This document shows positions 46,962 to 56,267 of a stretch of DNA of 64,000 nucleotides, one piece after another. Source of the stretch: Nitrosomonas sp. PY1 (lineage in GTDB: Bacteria; Pseudomonadota; Gammaproteobacteria; Burkholderiales; Nitrosomonadaceae). The notes under the pieces are model-generated. The model had not been told where the DNA came from. It worked only from the letters and a program-made list of their open reading frames with translations, and did not search any database. Each line of letters opens with the position of its first letter. Position 1 is the first letter of the stretch. Both the position numbers and the translations under genes were made by a program. The stretch lies in contig NZ_BQXC01000001.1 of NCBI RefSeq assembly GCF_022836435.1, forward strand, positions 1,190,121 to 1,254,120. The letters run 5' to 3'.

Positions 46962-47028
46962 CATTTGGTCAATGGTAAAAATGATACAATTCTCCTCTAT
47001 TTATTCAGTTTTATGCCGGAGATAATGC

Positions 47029-48999
47029 ATGTCCACGATTGAATCAACGCTAAACGAAACCAGGGTTTTTTCTCCCACCAAAGCATTTTCTGAGCAAGCC
47101 AATGTATCGAGTTTTGCGGCTTACACTGCCTTGTGCCAAGAAGCGGAGAATGATTACGAGCTTTTTTGGAGTAATCGAGCGCATGAACAAATTGTTTGGC
47201 AGCGACCATTCGATCAAGTGTTAGATGATCAAAACTTCCCTTTCTGCCAATGGTTTAAAGGAGGCTTGTTGAATGTTTCCTATAATTGCTTGGATCGACA
47301 TTTGGCAACACAGGCCGACAAGGTTGCGATTATTTTTGAGTCGGACGAAGGTAACGTGTCCCGGGTGACGTATCGTAAGTTGCATCAATCCGTGTGCCAA
47401 TTTGCCAATGCATTGAAAAAGCAAGGTATCAACAAGGGTGATCGGGTCATTATTTATATGCCGATGGGAGTTGAAGCTGTTGTGGCGATGCAAGCATGTG
47501 CGCGTATTGGCGCCATCCATTCGGTTGTGTTTGGAGGATTTTCTGCCAGAAGCTTGCATGAACGTATCGTAGATGCTGGGGCTGTTGTCGTGATTACCGC
47601 CAATGAACAAGTGCGTGGCGGCAAGAAAAATGCATTGAAATCAACTGTGGATGAAGCGGTGAATATGGGTGGTACGGCTTCGGTCAAGCATATTATTGTG
47701 TATCGTCGCACAGACACAACGGTACCTTTTGATCCAGCGCGAGATATTTGGTGGGATGAATTTATACAACATGCCGATTTTTCGTGCGAACCTGAATGGG
47801 TCGATGCAGAACATCCCTTGTTTACGCTTTACACCTCCGGCTCTACCGGAAAACCTAAAGGAGTGCAGCATTCGAGTGCGGGCTATTTGCTGGGCGTGAA
47901 ATTATCCATGCAGTGGGTGTTTGATCACAAAACGGATGATGTGTTTTGGTGTACAGCGGATGTTGGCTGGATTACCGGTCATAGCTACGTGACTTACGGA
48001 CCGCTTGCTGTGGGTGCAACACAATTGATTTTTGAAGGTATACCTACTTTTCCACATCCGGGACGATTTTGGGAGCTTATTCAGAAGCATAAAGTGACAA
48101 CTTTTTATACCGCGCCTACTGCGATTCGTTCGTTGATAAAACTGGGGGCTGATTTACCTGCGCAATATGATTTATCATCATTGCGATTGCTAGGATCCGT
48201 GGGAGAGCCAATCAATCCTGAAGCATGGATGTGGTTTTATGAAAAAGTGGGGCAAGCACGTTGTCCGATTGTCGATACATGGTGGCAAACCGAGACTGGC
48301 TGCCATATGATTGCTCCACTGCCAGGTGCCGTGGCACTTAAACCAGGTTCCTGTACTTTTCCGATACCAGGTATTCTCGCCGCTATTGTGGATGACTCTG
48401 GTAATGAGATGGATAGTGGGAAAGGGGGAGTGCTGGTTATTAAGAAACCTTTTCCTTCACAAGTGCGAACATTATGGGGCGATCCAGAACGCTTCAAGAA
48501 AACATACTTTCCTACCGAGATTGCACAGGGCCGATACTATCTTGCTGGCGATTCAGCCTATCGCGATCAGGATGGGTATTTTTGGATTATGGGGCGGGTT
48601 GACGATGTTTTGAACGTTTCCGGTCATCGCCTTGGAACCATGGAAATTGAATCTGCATTGGTTGCTCATCCTTTGGTTGCAGAAGCTGCGGTAGTCGGTA
48701 AGCCCCATGAAGTCAAGGGTGAGGCCGTTATTGCCTTTGTAACACTCAAAGGATCTTATCCAGACGACGATACGGCTACCGAGATTACGAATACTTTGCG
48801 TGATTGGGTAGCTAAGCAAATTGGCCCGATTGCCAAACCCGATGAAATTCGTTTTGGTGAAAATTTACCTAAAACTCGCTCTGGTAAGATCATGCGTCGT
48901 TTATTGCGTGCTTTGGCCAAAGGCGAGGAAATTACACAAGATGTTTCCACCTTGGAAAATCCTGCTATTCTTGAACAATTAAGATTGCCTCTCAAGTGA
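47029..48999 (+). CDS. acs: Acetyl-CoA synthetase
   Basis: AMP-forming enzyme activating acetate to acetyl-CoA. The 656-residue protein shows the adenylation P-loop [33 protein letters not shown] typical of acetyl-specific members, [13 protein letters not shown], the hinge [16 protein letters not shown], and the C-terminal [12 protein letters not shown] with the lysine that is acetylated by Pat-type enzymes. GGAG lies eight bases before the ATG. Propionyl-CoA ligases are close relatives, but the tryptophan in WWQTE is that of acetate-specific members. Confidence 0.93.
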   Translation: MSTIESTLNETRVFSPTKAFSEQANVSSFAAYTALCQEAENDYELFWSNRAHEQIVWQRPFDQVLDDQNFPFCQWFKGGLLNVSYNCLDRHLATQADKVAIIFESDEGNVSRVTYRKLHQSVCQFANALKKQGINKGDRVIIYMPMGVEAVVAMQACARIGAIHSVVFGGFSARSLHERIVDAGAVVVITANEQVRGGKKNALKSTVDEAVNMGGTASVKHIIVYRRTDTTVPFDPARDIWWDEFIQHADFSCEPEWVDAEHPLFTLYTSGSTGKPKGVQHSSAGYLLGVKLSMQWVFDHKTDDVFWCTADVGWITGHSYVTYGPLAVGATQLIFEGIPTFPHPGRFWELIQKHKVTTFYTAPTAIRSLIKLGADLPAQYDLSSLRLLGSVGEPINPEAWMWFYEKVGQARCPIVDTWWQTETGCHMIAPLPGAVALKPGSCTFPIPGILAAIVDDSGNEMDSGKGGVLVIKKPFPSQVRTLWGDPERFKKTYFPTEIAQGRYYLAGDSAYRDQDGYFWIMGRVDDVLNVSGHRLGTMEIESALVAHPLVAEAAVVGKPHEVKGEAVIAFVTLKGSYPDDDTATEITNTLRDWVAKQIGPIAKPDEIRFGENLPKTRSGKIMRRLLRALAKGEEITQDVSTLENPAILEQLRLPLK

Positions 49000-49039
49000 A
49001 TGCTAACAAAATTTTTTATTGAATCGTTGAATAATCGCT

Positions 49040-50008
49040 ATGGTATTGCCACTGTTAACCGAGTTTGATCATGGCATCAGCGCCATCGATGCGCAATTTC
49101 ATAGGCCTTATCGTGCTGCCATTCATTTGCTCGTTGAGCAAGACAGAGCGGTATTGATCGATACCGGAACGAATTTTTCTATACCGGGCGTGATTGACAT
49201 CCTTAAGTTAAAGCGTATTCCGTTTGAGAACATTGCATATATTATCCTGACACATATTCATCTAGATCATGCGGGCGGTGCGGGCGAATGTATGCGCCTT
49301 TTTCCCAATGCAAAGCTGGTGGTGCATCCGCGCGGAGCTAGCCATATGATTAACCCAACCCGATTGGTGGCAGGTGCCTCTAGCGTATACGGTGTTGAAG
49401 AATTCAAGCGCGTGTATGGTGAAATTCAGTGTATTGACGCGCATAGGATTGTCGAAGCTCCCGATAATCATTGCATTGATCTGAATGGACGATTACTGCG
49501 TTTTCTGGATACACCGGGACATGCGCGTCATCATGTTTGTATTTATGATGAGCGTAGCCAAAGTATGTTTACGGGGGATACCTTTGGCGTGTCGTATCGA
49601 GAACTTGATGTGAATGGAATGGAATTTGTTTTTCCTACCACTTCACCGGTGCAATTTGATCCCGATGCAGCCCATGCTTCACTTGATCGAATCATGAGCT
49701 TTAAACCACAATTTGCTTATTTAACACATTACAGCCGTATTACGCATTTGAAGCAGCATGCGAACGCGATGCATCGTTTGATCGATGCGCATGTCGCTAT
49801 CGCACAAAATGCTAATACGCCGCAGTCGAATCGGCAATCGATTATTTCAGAAGGGTTAAAAGCGCTATTCGAACAACACTTGTCAGTACACGGTTGTCGT
49901 TTATCTGAAACGGAGGTTAGTCAAGTATTACGATCGGATATTAAACTTAATGCTCAGGGCTTAGTTTACTGGCTAGATCACTCAACAGAACGATTTAAAA
50001 GTATTTAA
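49040..50008 (+). CDS. Metallo-beta-lactamase-fold hydrolase
   Basis: A 322-residue cytosolic metal-dependent hydrolase. The zinc motif THIHLDHAGG occurs near residue 72, a further His in DTPGHARHHV, the bridging Asp in FTGDTFG, and a last His in YLTHYSR. The fold is clear but the substrate is not: thioester, lactone and phosphodiester hydrolases all share it. It lies 40 bases after acs on the same strand, so it may belong to the same transcript and to acyl-CoA metabolism, which is inference. Confidence 0.83.
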   Translation: MVLPLLTEFDHGISAIDAQFHRPYRAAIHLLVEQDRAVLIDTGTNFSIPGVIDILKLKRIPFENIAYIILTHIHLDHAGGAGECMRLFPNAKLVVHPRGASHMINPTRLVAGASSVYGVEEFKRVYGEIQCIDAHRIVEAPDNHCIDLNGRLLRFLDTPGHARHHVCIYDERSQSMFTGDTFGVSYRELDVNGMEFVFPTTSPVQFDPDAAHASLDRIMSFKPQFAYLTHYSRITHLKQHANAMHRLIDAHVAIAQNANTPQSNRQSIISEGLKALFEQHLSVHGCRLSETEVSQVLRSDIKLNAQGLVYWLDHSTERFKSI

Positions 50009-50167
50009 GCGCCGTGATATGAGAAATTAAATTACAGTCTTGTACTCTCGGGTTATAAAGGAATATGTAGTGGATTTTGAAATAATATTTTCTATTTTCT
50101 GTGTTATTCGGAATTTGTTGGATCTATAGTTGGATTGTAGATTGCTTCGCGAGTAGCACGATTAATC

Positions 50168-50824
50168 TTAATAGGGAGTACCACCCCGACTTCGATGCAA
50201 GTGAGGACTTGCCAACAAAAGCATTTGTAAAATAAGCGGAATATCCATTGAAAGGGATATGGCGCGCCCCTTATCATATGATCGGCTGAGAGAGATTCTG
50301 TGACCTACGATTACCCCATCTTTCGTTATTTTTGCATGCCCTGAGGGATGTTCTTGAACTCTGAAATTACCAATTTTTGGAAAAAAATAATCGGCAGTAA
50401 AGCTAAAAGAAGTACGACGACATTCAGCAATTACTGGTGAAAAACTCGGTGCGCCCGATAAATGCCTGAGTTTCGAGTAATAGTTCCATGAATTTTCGCT
50501 AGATACAGAAAACTTATCGTTTCCTATCTCAAAAGCTATATTCCCAGTGTTGAACAGCACGCGACCGACTTCTTCATCGTTTTCATTCTTAACTATCATT
50601 CCGATAGTTGTGGCCGAGAAATCTTGATATGTACCGTACAAAAGGGTTTTGTTATCAGAACCGTCCCGAGGAAAAAGTGGAATTACCGTCTCTGCGCATG
50701 TTTCAATGGCCCATTGTTTTTGCAGATTTTTTCTATACCGTAGGCTAAAAATAATGATTGGAATAAAAACGAGAACAACAACTCCGATGATCGAAAACAA
50801 TAGCTGTTCCGGGTTATTAGACAT
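50168..50824 (-). CDS. Membrane-anchored protein, possibly tubby-like fold
   Basis: A 218-residue protein with one N-terminal membrane helix (about residues 10-27) and a soluble domain. The soluble part reads as short beta strands with turns (GMIVKNENDEEVGRVLF, ITKDGVIVGHRIS), ending in a hydrophobic helix DIPLILQMLLLAS. A beta barrel capped by a buried C-terminal hydrophobic helix is the layout of tubby/LURP-one-type domains. I have no motif that proves it. The ATG at 50824 is chosen over a GTG four codons upstream. It is divergent from nothing nearby and not in an operon. Confidence 0.6.
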   Translation of the reverse strand: MSNNPEQLLFSIIGVVVLVFIPIIIFSLRYRKNLQKQWAIETCAETVIPLFPRDGSDNKTLLYGTYQDFSATTIGMIVKNENDEEVGRVLFNTGNIAFEIGNDKFSVSSENSWNYYSKLRHLSGAPSFSPVIAECRRTSFSFTADYFFPKIGNFRVQEHPSGHAKITKDGVIVGHRISLSRSYDKGRAISLSMDIPLILQMLLLASPHLHRSRGGTPY

Positions 50825-51160
50825 TTTCTCACACACACTTTGATATCAATAATAGCCTAGTAGATTTTACCTTTCACTTATTGAGTACTTGTTGGCCACC
50901 TATCATTTTAAGAGTTACCATGATGATGGCCTGTTATCGGTGTTGACAGTATCGCAACGTGTTGCAGCGTACCCGCAGATAGATTAATCCTTGCAAGAAT
51001 TGAGAGGGCGGTGATATCAGCAGCACTGTAAATCACTATTCCAGGCGACGATGCCGAGCCTTATATAGACTTACATAACTACCTGAGTATGTGTATTTGC
51101 TGACATTAAAGGCCGAAGTCACCTTGTCAATCAGTCGCTCTCGTACTGTCAGTATCTTTA
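50825..51160. other. Gap between two orphan minus-strand genes
   Basis: The 336 bases carry no recognisable gene. TTGACA at about 50942 has no partner hexamer at 16-18 bases. I see no repeat or strong hairpin here. Confidence 0.35.
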
Positions 51161-51598
51161 TTAGAAGCAATGTTTTTTATCAGGATCGACAGTGCATGAC
51201 CAGCGCAATTGTTTAGTGCCTGCGGTTTTGTTGACAAGATATTCAGCACGCAACTGTTTGTTTTGCTCAACAGACATTGTGGCTTTTTCAGGAATAAAGC
51301 GCTCTTGACTCCAGAAGCGTATTCTGCAAAAGTCATCATCAGCATTACAAAGTCTATTGATTACAGCGCTATAGACGGTTTTGTCGGTGTACACACTGTG
51401 GTCAATTAATACTAATTGAACAAATTTTCCAGATGAACCGATTTCGACTGAACGTACTAAACGCCAATTACTACCACTTTCTAGTTTTGGAGCTTCAGGA
51501 GCTTGCGCGGCAGGTTCATTTTCTTCAGACGCTGAGAAGACGCTATGTGGTAGTGCTAGTAGCAAAAATATAAGAGTGCCGATTATTTGTTTTCGCAT
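51161..51598 (-). CDS. Unrecognised exported protein
   Basis: A 145-residue protein with a Sec signal peptide (about 1-22, ending FSA). An acidic Ala/Pro-rich linker follows and then a soluble domain of about 100 residues with WRLVRSVEIGSSGKFVQLVLID and four cysteines (LCNADDDFC, WSC, KKHCF) that could form two disulfides. GGAG six bases before the ATG supports the start. I do not recognise the family. A distant likeness to small stress-type or surface-entry proteins is not strong enough to name. Confidence 0.65.
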   Translation of the reverse strand: MRKQIIGTLIFLLLALPHSVFSASEENEPAAQAPEAPKLESGSNWRLVRSVEIGSSGKFVQLVLIDHSVYTDKTVYSAVINRLCNADDDFCRIRFWSQERFIPEKATMSVEQNKQLRAEYLVNKTAGTKQLRWSCTVDPDKKHCF

Positions 51599-51688
51599 AA
51601 ATTCTCCCTATCAAAATACCTTTTTTATAAGTCGGTGTTTTGGTTTTGTTTTTAAAGTATTAGTCTGATTTTTGTAACTTAACGCACG

Positions 51689-51720
51689 AATCATTGATTC
51701 CTTAAAAGGAATCAATGATT
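51689..51720. promoter_or_regulatory. Perfect 32-base inverted repeat upstream of the carbonic anhydrase gene
   Basis: AATCATTGATTCCTT and its exact reverse complement AAGGAATCAATGATT are separated by two bases. As RNA on the plus strand it forms a stem of 13-15 pairs followed by TTTTAC, which resembles an intrinsic terminator, yet no plus-strand gene ends before it. It lies between the divergent exported-protein gene (91 bases) and the carbonic anhydrase gene (236 bases). It could be a leader attenuator, a DNA operator or a relic terminator. The rest of the 357-base gap shows no gene. Confidence 0.7.
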
Positions 51721-51955
51721 TTTACTATCGGGCAGTATACGCGAAATTTCTTTCTTGAGCACCTTCAGCAATTTTATTGCGCTATGCTATGAAGAAGAAC
51801 GAAATTAAATAATTACCTCTCTAAGGAGACGGGCAATAAATGCTTATGAATATATTATGATTACACTGTATTTTATTGCTCGATGCGAGGTATGAATACC
51901 CATTTATAAAAAGTCAGTATAGAATAACAAGTTTACAAATAAGGATATAAAGTCT

Positions 51956-52735
51956 ATGGATAAAGAATTCGATTCTAATGAAAACGTGGATACGCATGAA
52001 TTAAATAATAATAGGCGTGGTTTTCTTAGAATGTCTGCAGCTTTTACAATGGGTTTAGGAATGCTTCACAATCAAGTATCATGGGCGGAGAAAGGGAAAG
52101 AATCTGCCGAGAAAACCTATTCAAATGCCGCTCCTAAACCAGAAAATATACTTACTCCGGATGATGCGCTTGAGCGATTAATGGAAGGTAACAAACGCTA
52201 TATTACCGGTAAAGCAATCGTTTTTGATTTTCACGAAGTGGAGAAATCGCTCGTCAATGGACAAAATCCTTTTGCTACGATTCTTGGATGCTCAGATTCT
52301 AGAGTGAGTCCTGAGCATTGCTTCGATGCAGAGCCAGGTGATTTATTTGTTGTGCGTGGAGCGGGTAATTATTTGACCAATGATAATGTTGCATCAATCG
52401 AATATGCGGTTGAGGTATTAAAAACCCCCTTAATTATGGTATTGGGTCATGAAAGCTGTGGAGCGGTAAAAGCAGCAGTTGAAGCTGTTGATTCACATAA
52501 AAATTTTCCTGGGCATATTCAGTTATTAGCCAGTGCAATAGCGCCTGCGGTTAGGAGGGTTAGCGATACATCCAGAAGCCGCTTAATCAATGTAACAAAA
52601 GCCAACGTTATTAGAAATGTTGAGGCTTTACGGCTTAAAACACCGGTTATAGATTCTTATCACGATGAAAAGAAGGTTCGTGTTGTTGGTGGAATTTATC
52701 ACTTAAAAACCGGAGTTGTTGAAATTATCGCGTAA
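51956..52735 (+). CDS. Beta-class carbonic anhydrase with Tat signal
   Basis: Zinc enzyme interconverting CO2 and bicarbonate. The 259-residue protein begins with a Tat signal: twin Arg at residues 20-21 in NRRGFLRMS, a hydrophobic stretch, and a likely cut after SWA near residue 44. Zinc ligands and the Asp-Arg dyad are visible: Cys112, Asp114, Arg116 in GCSDSRVSP, then His165 and Cys168 in GHESCGA. Export of a folded zinc enzyme to the periplasm fits a role in inorganic-carbon supply. It is monocistronic, ending 19 bases before trpE on the other strand. Confidence 0.92.
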   Translation: MDKEFDSNENVDTHELNNNRRGFLRMSAAFTMGLGMLHNQVSWAEKGKESAEKTYSNAAPKPENILTPDDALERLMEGNKRYITGKAIVFDFHEVEKSLVNGQNPFATILGCSDSRVSPEHCFDAEPGDLFVVRGAGNYLTNDNVASIEYAVEVLKTPLIMVLGHESCGAVKAAVEAVDSHKNFPGHIQLLASAIAPAVRRVSDTSRSRLINVTKANVIRNVEALRLKTPVIDSYHDEKKVRVVGGIYHLKTGVVEIIA

Positions 52736-52754
52736 TCAGATTTAGTTATAATAC

Positions 52755-54230
52755 TTAAAAATTGTTATTGTCTAATCCACTTTCCGCAATTTCCGCAGCG
52801 CGTAGTATTGCTTTTGCTTTGTTTTGTGTCTCAATCCATTCGTTCTGAGGGATGGAGTCCGCAACAATTCCCGCACCAGCTTGGACATATAGTTTGCTAT
52901 CTTTAATAACACTGGTGCGGATTGCAATAGCTAAATCCATATCGCCATTAAAAGCCAAATATCCGACGGCTCCCGCATAAATACCGCGCCTGGAAACTTC
53001 TAGTTCGTCAATAATTTCCATTGCTCGGACTTTGGGAGCGCCACTAACGGTTCCAGCGGGAAAGGTTGCACGCAATACATCAATGGCATTTAATTCTGGC
53101 TTTAGTATGGCTTCTACGTTAGATACGATATGCATGACGTGTGAGTAGTTTTCGATTTTCATTTTTTCGGTTACTTTGACGGATCCAGTTTGTGCTACGC
53201 GTCCAATATCATTACGTCCTAGATCCATGAGCATTACATGTTCAGCAATTTCTTTAGGATCTGCTAACAAATCCGCAGCTAAGTCGCGATCTTCCATGAT
53301 CGATTGGCCACGGGGGCGGGTACCAGCAATTGGTCGAACTGTGACGACATGATCTTCAAGTCGTACTAGGATTTCTGGCGATGCGCCTACAATATGAAAA
53401 TCATTGAAATGATAAAGAAACATATAGGGTGAAGGATTTAAACCACGTAAAGCACGATAAAGCGCCAAAGGCGTTGCATTAAATGTTTTACTGGTACGCT
53501 GCGACAAGACGACTTGCATAATGTCGCCATCATATATATAACGTTTTGCTTTTTCGACTGCCGCTTTAAATTCCATTTCTGGGAATTCTGCAACAGCAGG
53601 ATTACTCGTTACAGGCTTTAATATTGGCGCTTTTAGTGGTTGGCGAAGCTTTGTCAACAAATCTTTAAGGCGAGTGCAAGCTATGTGGTAAGCGTTTTCA
53701 ACAGTTGGATCGGCATACAGAATTAAATAAAGCTTGCCCGAAAGATTGTCTACGATAATCAATTCTTCTGATAGCAACAATAAGATATCCGGTGTATTGA
53801 GTTCGTCTGGAGGTGACGATTTCTCAAGTTTACGTTCAATGTAACGTATCGTATCGTAAGAAAAATAACCGACCAAGCCACCACAAAAACGAGATATTGC
53901 AGCTGCACAGGGCGCTGCCTTGAGTTTCGCCTGATAAGTTGCAATGAAATCAAGTGGATCATCGCTAACAAATGTTTCAGATTGCTGCTTTGAAACAATC
54001 GTAATGACGTGGTCGCGTACTTCAATGCGGGTGGTTGCTGGTAATCCAATATAAGAGTAGCGTCCAGATCGCTCACCTCCGTGAACGGATTCCAATAAAT
54101 AAGTATAAGGTTGATTGGCTAATTTGAGGTAGATGGATAATGGCGTATCCAAGTCGGCAAGCGCTTCTACTGCGATTGGAATACGATTGTATCCCTGTTG
54201 TGCTATGCGATTGAATTCTGTTTCATCCAT
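52755..54230 (-). CDS. trpE: Anthranilate synthase component I
   Basis: Chorismate-utilising subunit that starts tryptophan synthesis with glutamine amidotransferase TrpG. The 491-residue protein shows the N-terminal LLESVHGGERSGRYSY motif containing the feedback-binding Ser, and the catalytic domain with GDIMQVVLSQR, PEILVRLEDHVVTVRPIAGT, DLGRNDIGRVAQ and AGAGIVADS. trpG is not in the window; in many betaproteobacteria it lies upstream with trpD-trpC after trpE, so the pathway genes are split here. It follows gph by 22 bases and shares its transcript. Confidence 0.95.
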   Translation of the reverse strand: MDETEFNRIAQQGYNRIPIAVEALADLDTPLSIYLKLANQPYTYLLESVHGGERSGRYSYIGLPATTRIEVRDHVITIVSKQQSETFVSDDPLDFIATYQAKLKAAPCAAAISRFCGGLVGYFSYDTIRYIERKLEKSSPPDELNTPDILLLLSEELIIVDNLSGKLYLILYADPTVENAYHIACTRLKDLLTKLRQPLKAPILKPVTSNPAVAEFPEMEFKAAVEKAKRYIYDGDIMQVVLSQRTSKTFNATPLALYRALRGLNPSPYMFLYHFNDFHIVGASPEILVRLEDHVVTVRPIAGTRPRGQSIMEDRDLAADLLADPKEIAEHVMLMDLGRNDIGRVAQTGSVKVTEKMKIENYSHVMHIVSNVEAILKPELNAIDVLRATFPAGTVSGAPKVRAMEIIDELEVSRRGIYAGAVGYLAFNGDMDLAIAIRTSVIKDSKLYVQAGAGIVADSIPQNEWIETQNKAKAILRAAEIAESGLDNNNF

Positions 54231-54252
54231 AATATAATTAATAAAGTGATTA

Positions 54253-54987
54253 TTATTTCAAAGGTAAAACTCGAATTAATTGCGTTGCATCGATTAATGA
54301 TGCAACTACTGCATCGCAATCTAATGCATAAACATCGCGCCCTTCGTTATAACCATATGGAACACAAAATATAGAGCAACCTGCTGCACGTGCGGCAATT
54401 GCATCATTCAGAGAATCTCCGATTAATAAGGCTTCGTGGGTGGGTACCTGAAAGTATTCGCAAATATGGATAAGCGGCATCGGATCTGGCTTCTTCTTCG
54501 GTAGACTATCACCCGATAAAATGATTTCGAAATAATCATATAAACCGGTTGAGCGTAACAACGGTAAAGTAAAGGCTTCCGCTTTATTGGTGATACAAGC
54601 CAATTTAAAACCGGCTTGCTGCATGCTCTGAATACCCTCAACTACACCCGGATAGGGGCGGGTATTGTCACTTAAATGTTCTGCATAGTACTTTTCATAG
54701 ATGGGTAGAGCTTTGGAAAAAAGCGCTGTATCGGGTTCTCCATCCAATTGGCCAGTCAATGTGCGTTTTACCAGTTTCTGTATACCTTTACCGATATATG
54801 ATTGAATAGTAGAAATCGATTGTTCCGGCATGCCAAGTTCTTTTAGCATTAAGTTAGCTGATAACGCCAGATCTGCTGCGGTATCGAGTAAGGTTCCATC
54901 TAAATCAATCATGACTACCTGAATGGATAATGGAAATGGTATGCGTTGTGTCGAAGATGTTATTTGTGAAGAAGATAATGGGTTCAT
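54253..54987 (-). CDS. gph: Phosphoglycolate phosphatase
   Basis: HAD-family phosphatase converting 2-phosphoglycolate to glycolate. This matters for cells with RuBisCO and for DNA 3'-end repair. The 244-residue protein has the nucleophile motif MIDLDGTLLDTAADL after a 25-residue N-terminal extension, a cap domain, CITNKAEAF (motif II), KPDPMPLIH (motif III Lys) and LIGDSLNDAIAARAAG (motif IV Asp). It lies between rpe and trpE, the usual betaproteobacterial order. The first ATG at 54987 is used; the extension is of low complexity and a later start is possible. Confidence 0.92.
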   Translation of the reverse strand: MNPLSSSQITSSTQRIPFPLSIQVVMIDLDGTLLDTAADLALSANLMLKELGMPEQSISTIQSYIGKGIQKLVKRTLTGQLDGEPDTALFSKALPIYEKYYAEHLSDNTRPYPGVVEGIQSMQQAGFKLACITNKAEAFTLPLLRSTGLYDYFEIILSGDSLPKKKPDPMPLIHICEYFQVPTHEALLIGDSLNDAIAARAAGCSIFCVPYGYNEGRDVYALDCDAVVASLIDATQLIRVLPLK

Positions 54988-55040
54988 TGTGAAAAATAAA
55001 TAATGAATTACTCGGAAAAGCTGCTTTCAGATTTTGTCGG

Positions 55041-55721
55041 TTATGACACTTTTGCGAGCTCTGCACGAAATGCTGCCACAATACTGTCATAGCGGTGAGG
55101 ATCAGAGTCTTTGCCAGCTTGGTAAATGGCTGATCCTGCTACAAATGTATCGGCGCCAGCACGAGCAATTTCCGCAATATTATCTACTTTAACGCCGCCA
55201 TCAATTTCTAACATAATATTATTGCCACTCTCATCGATAAGTTTTCTGACTGCACGAAGCTTGTTAAGTGCTTCGGGGATAAATTTTTGCCCGCCAAAGC
55301 CAGGATTGACAGACATAATCAAAACCAAGTCTAATTTGTCCAATACATGATCTAAATAATAGAGCGGTGTGGCTGGATTAAATACCAATCCTGCTTTGCA
55401 ACCCTGTTCTTTAATAAGTCCAATGGTGCGATCAATATGATTAGAAGCTTCCGGGTGAAAAGAAATGATATTGGCCCCAGCTTTAGCAAAATCTGGAATA
55501 ATACGGTCTACTGGTTGAACCATCAGATGAACATCAATGAGCGCAGTGGTAACCGGGCGGATAGCTTCACAAACCAAAGGTCCGATTGTAAGATTTGGAA
55601 CATAGTGGTTATCCATGACGTCAAAGTGAACAATATCTGCGCCTGAATCTATAACAGCAGTGATTTCTTCACCAAGTTTAGCAAAATTAGCTGATAGTAT
55701 GCTGGGTGCGATGCGAAACAT
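55041..55721 (-). CDS. rpe: Ribulose-phosphate 3-epimerase
   Basis: Interconverts ribulose-5-phosphate and xylulose-5-phosphate in the pentose phosphate and Calvin cycles. The 226-residue TIM barrel begins [16 protein letters not shown], with [18 protein letters not shown] (metal His and Asp), [22 protein letters not shown], and [11 protein letters not shown] ending in [11 protein letters not shown]. It is the first gene of rpe-gph-trpE on the minus strand, 53 bases before gph. Confidence 0.96.
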   Translation of the reverse strand: MFRIAPSILSANFAKLGEEITAVIDSGADIVHFDVMDNHYVPNLTIGPLVCEAIRPVTTALIDVHLMVQPVDRIIPDFAKAGANIISFHPEASNHIDRTIGLIKEQGCKAGLVFNPATPLYYLDHVLDKLDLVLIMSVNPGFGGQKFIPEALNKLRAVRKLIDESGNNIMLEIDGGVKVDNIAEIARAGADTFVAGSAIYQAGKDSDPHRYDSIVAAFRAELAKVS

Positions 55722-55872
55722 GTGAATCTCTCCGTAAATAAATCTGCTATTCTAACTCCAAATCATGGGCTAATCATAAAAGTGAAGAAGATTTATTGTG
55801 CTGCACATCTGCAAGCGTTATTCGGACATTTGAATATAGACTATTGGAAAAATTTAAGAACTACCTGAAAAA

Positions 55873-56256
55873 ATGGATGAAGAAAAGAAATATGAGATAG
55901 GTATCAACATACGTACCGCTTATCTGTCCGATCAATCGGATGAAGGCTCTGATCGCTATGTATTTGCCTATACCATCACAATTGCTAATATTGGAAATGT
56001 AACCGCGCAACTGATCAGTCGCTCTTGGATTATCATGAACGGCGATGGCACCTCTCAGGAGGTGCGCGGTTTAGGCGTAGTGGGTGAACAACCACTGCTT
56101 AAGCCTGGAGATAGCTTTGAATATACAAGCGGAACGGTGATTTCAACCCCGGTAGGATCCATGAAAGGCAGCTATCAAATGACGACAGAAGATGGTATTC
56201 AATTCGATGTGGATATACCAGAATTCATTCTCAGCGCACCTAGAGTTTTGCATTAG
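55873..56256 (+). CDS. apaG: ApaG (Co2+/Mg2+ efflux-associated) protein
   Basis: A 127-residue FN3-like fold protein of the ApaG/DUF525 family. It has YVFAYTITIANIGNVTAQLISRSWIIMNGDG, which spans two conserved strands, then GVVGEQPLLKPGDSFEYTSG and GSMKGSYQM. The name comes from enteric mutants affecting metal resistance; the molecular role is unknown. It lies divergent from rpe and directly before the second tetrapyrrole methylase gene, as often seen in betaproteobacteria. Confidence 0.93.
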   Translation: MDEEKKYEIGINIRTAYLSDQSDEGSDRYVFAYTITIANIGNVTAQLISRSWIIMNGDGTSQEVRGLGVVGEQPLLKPGDSFEYTSGTVISTPVGSMKGSYQMTTEDGIQFDVDIPEFILSAPRVLH

Positions 56257-56267
56257 CAGCTTTGTAA

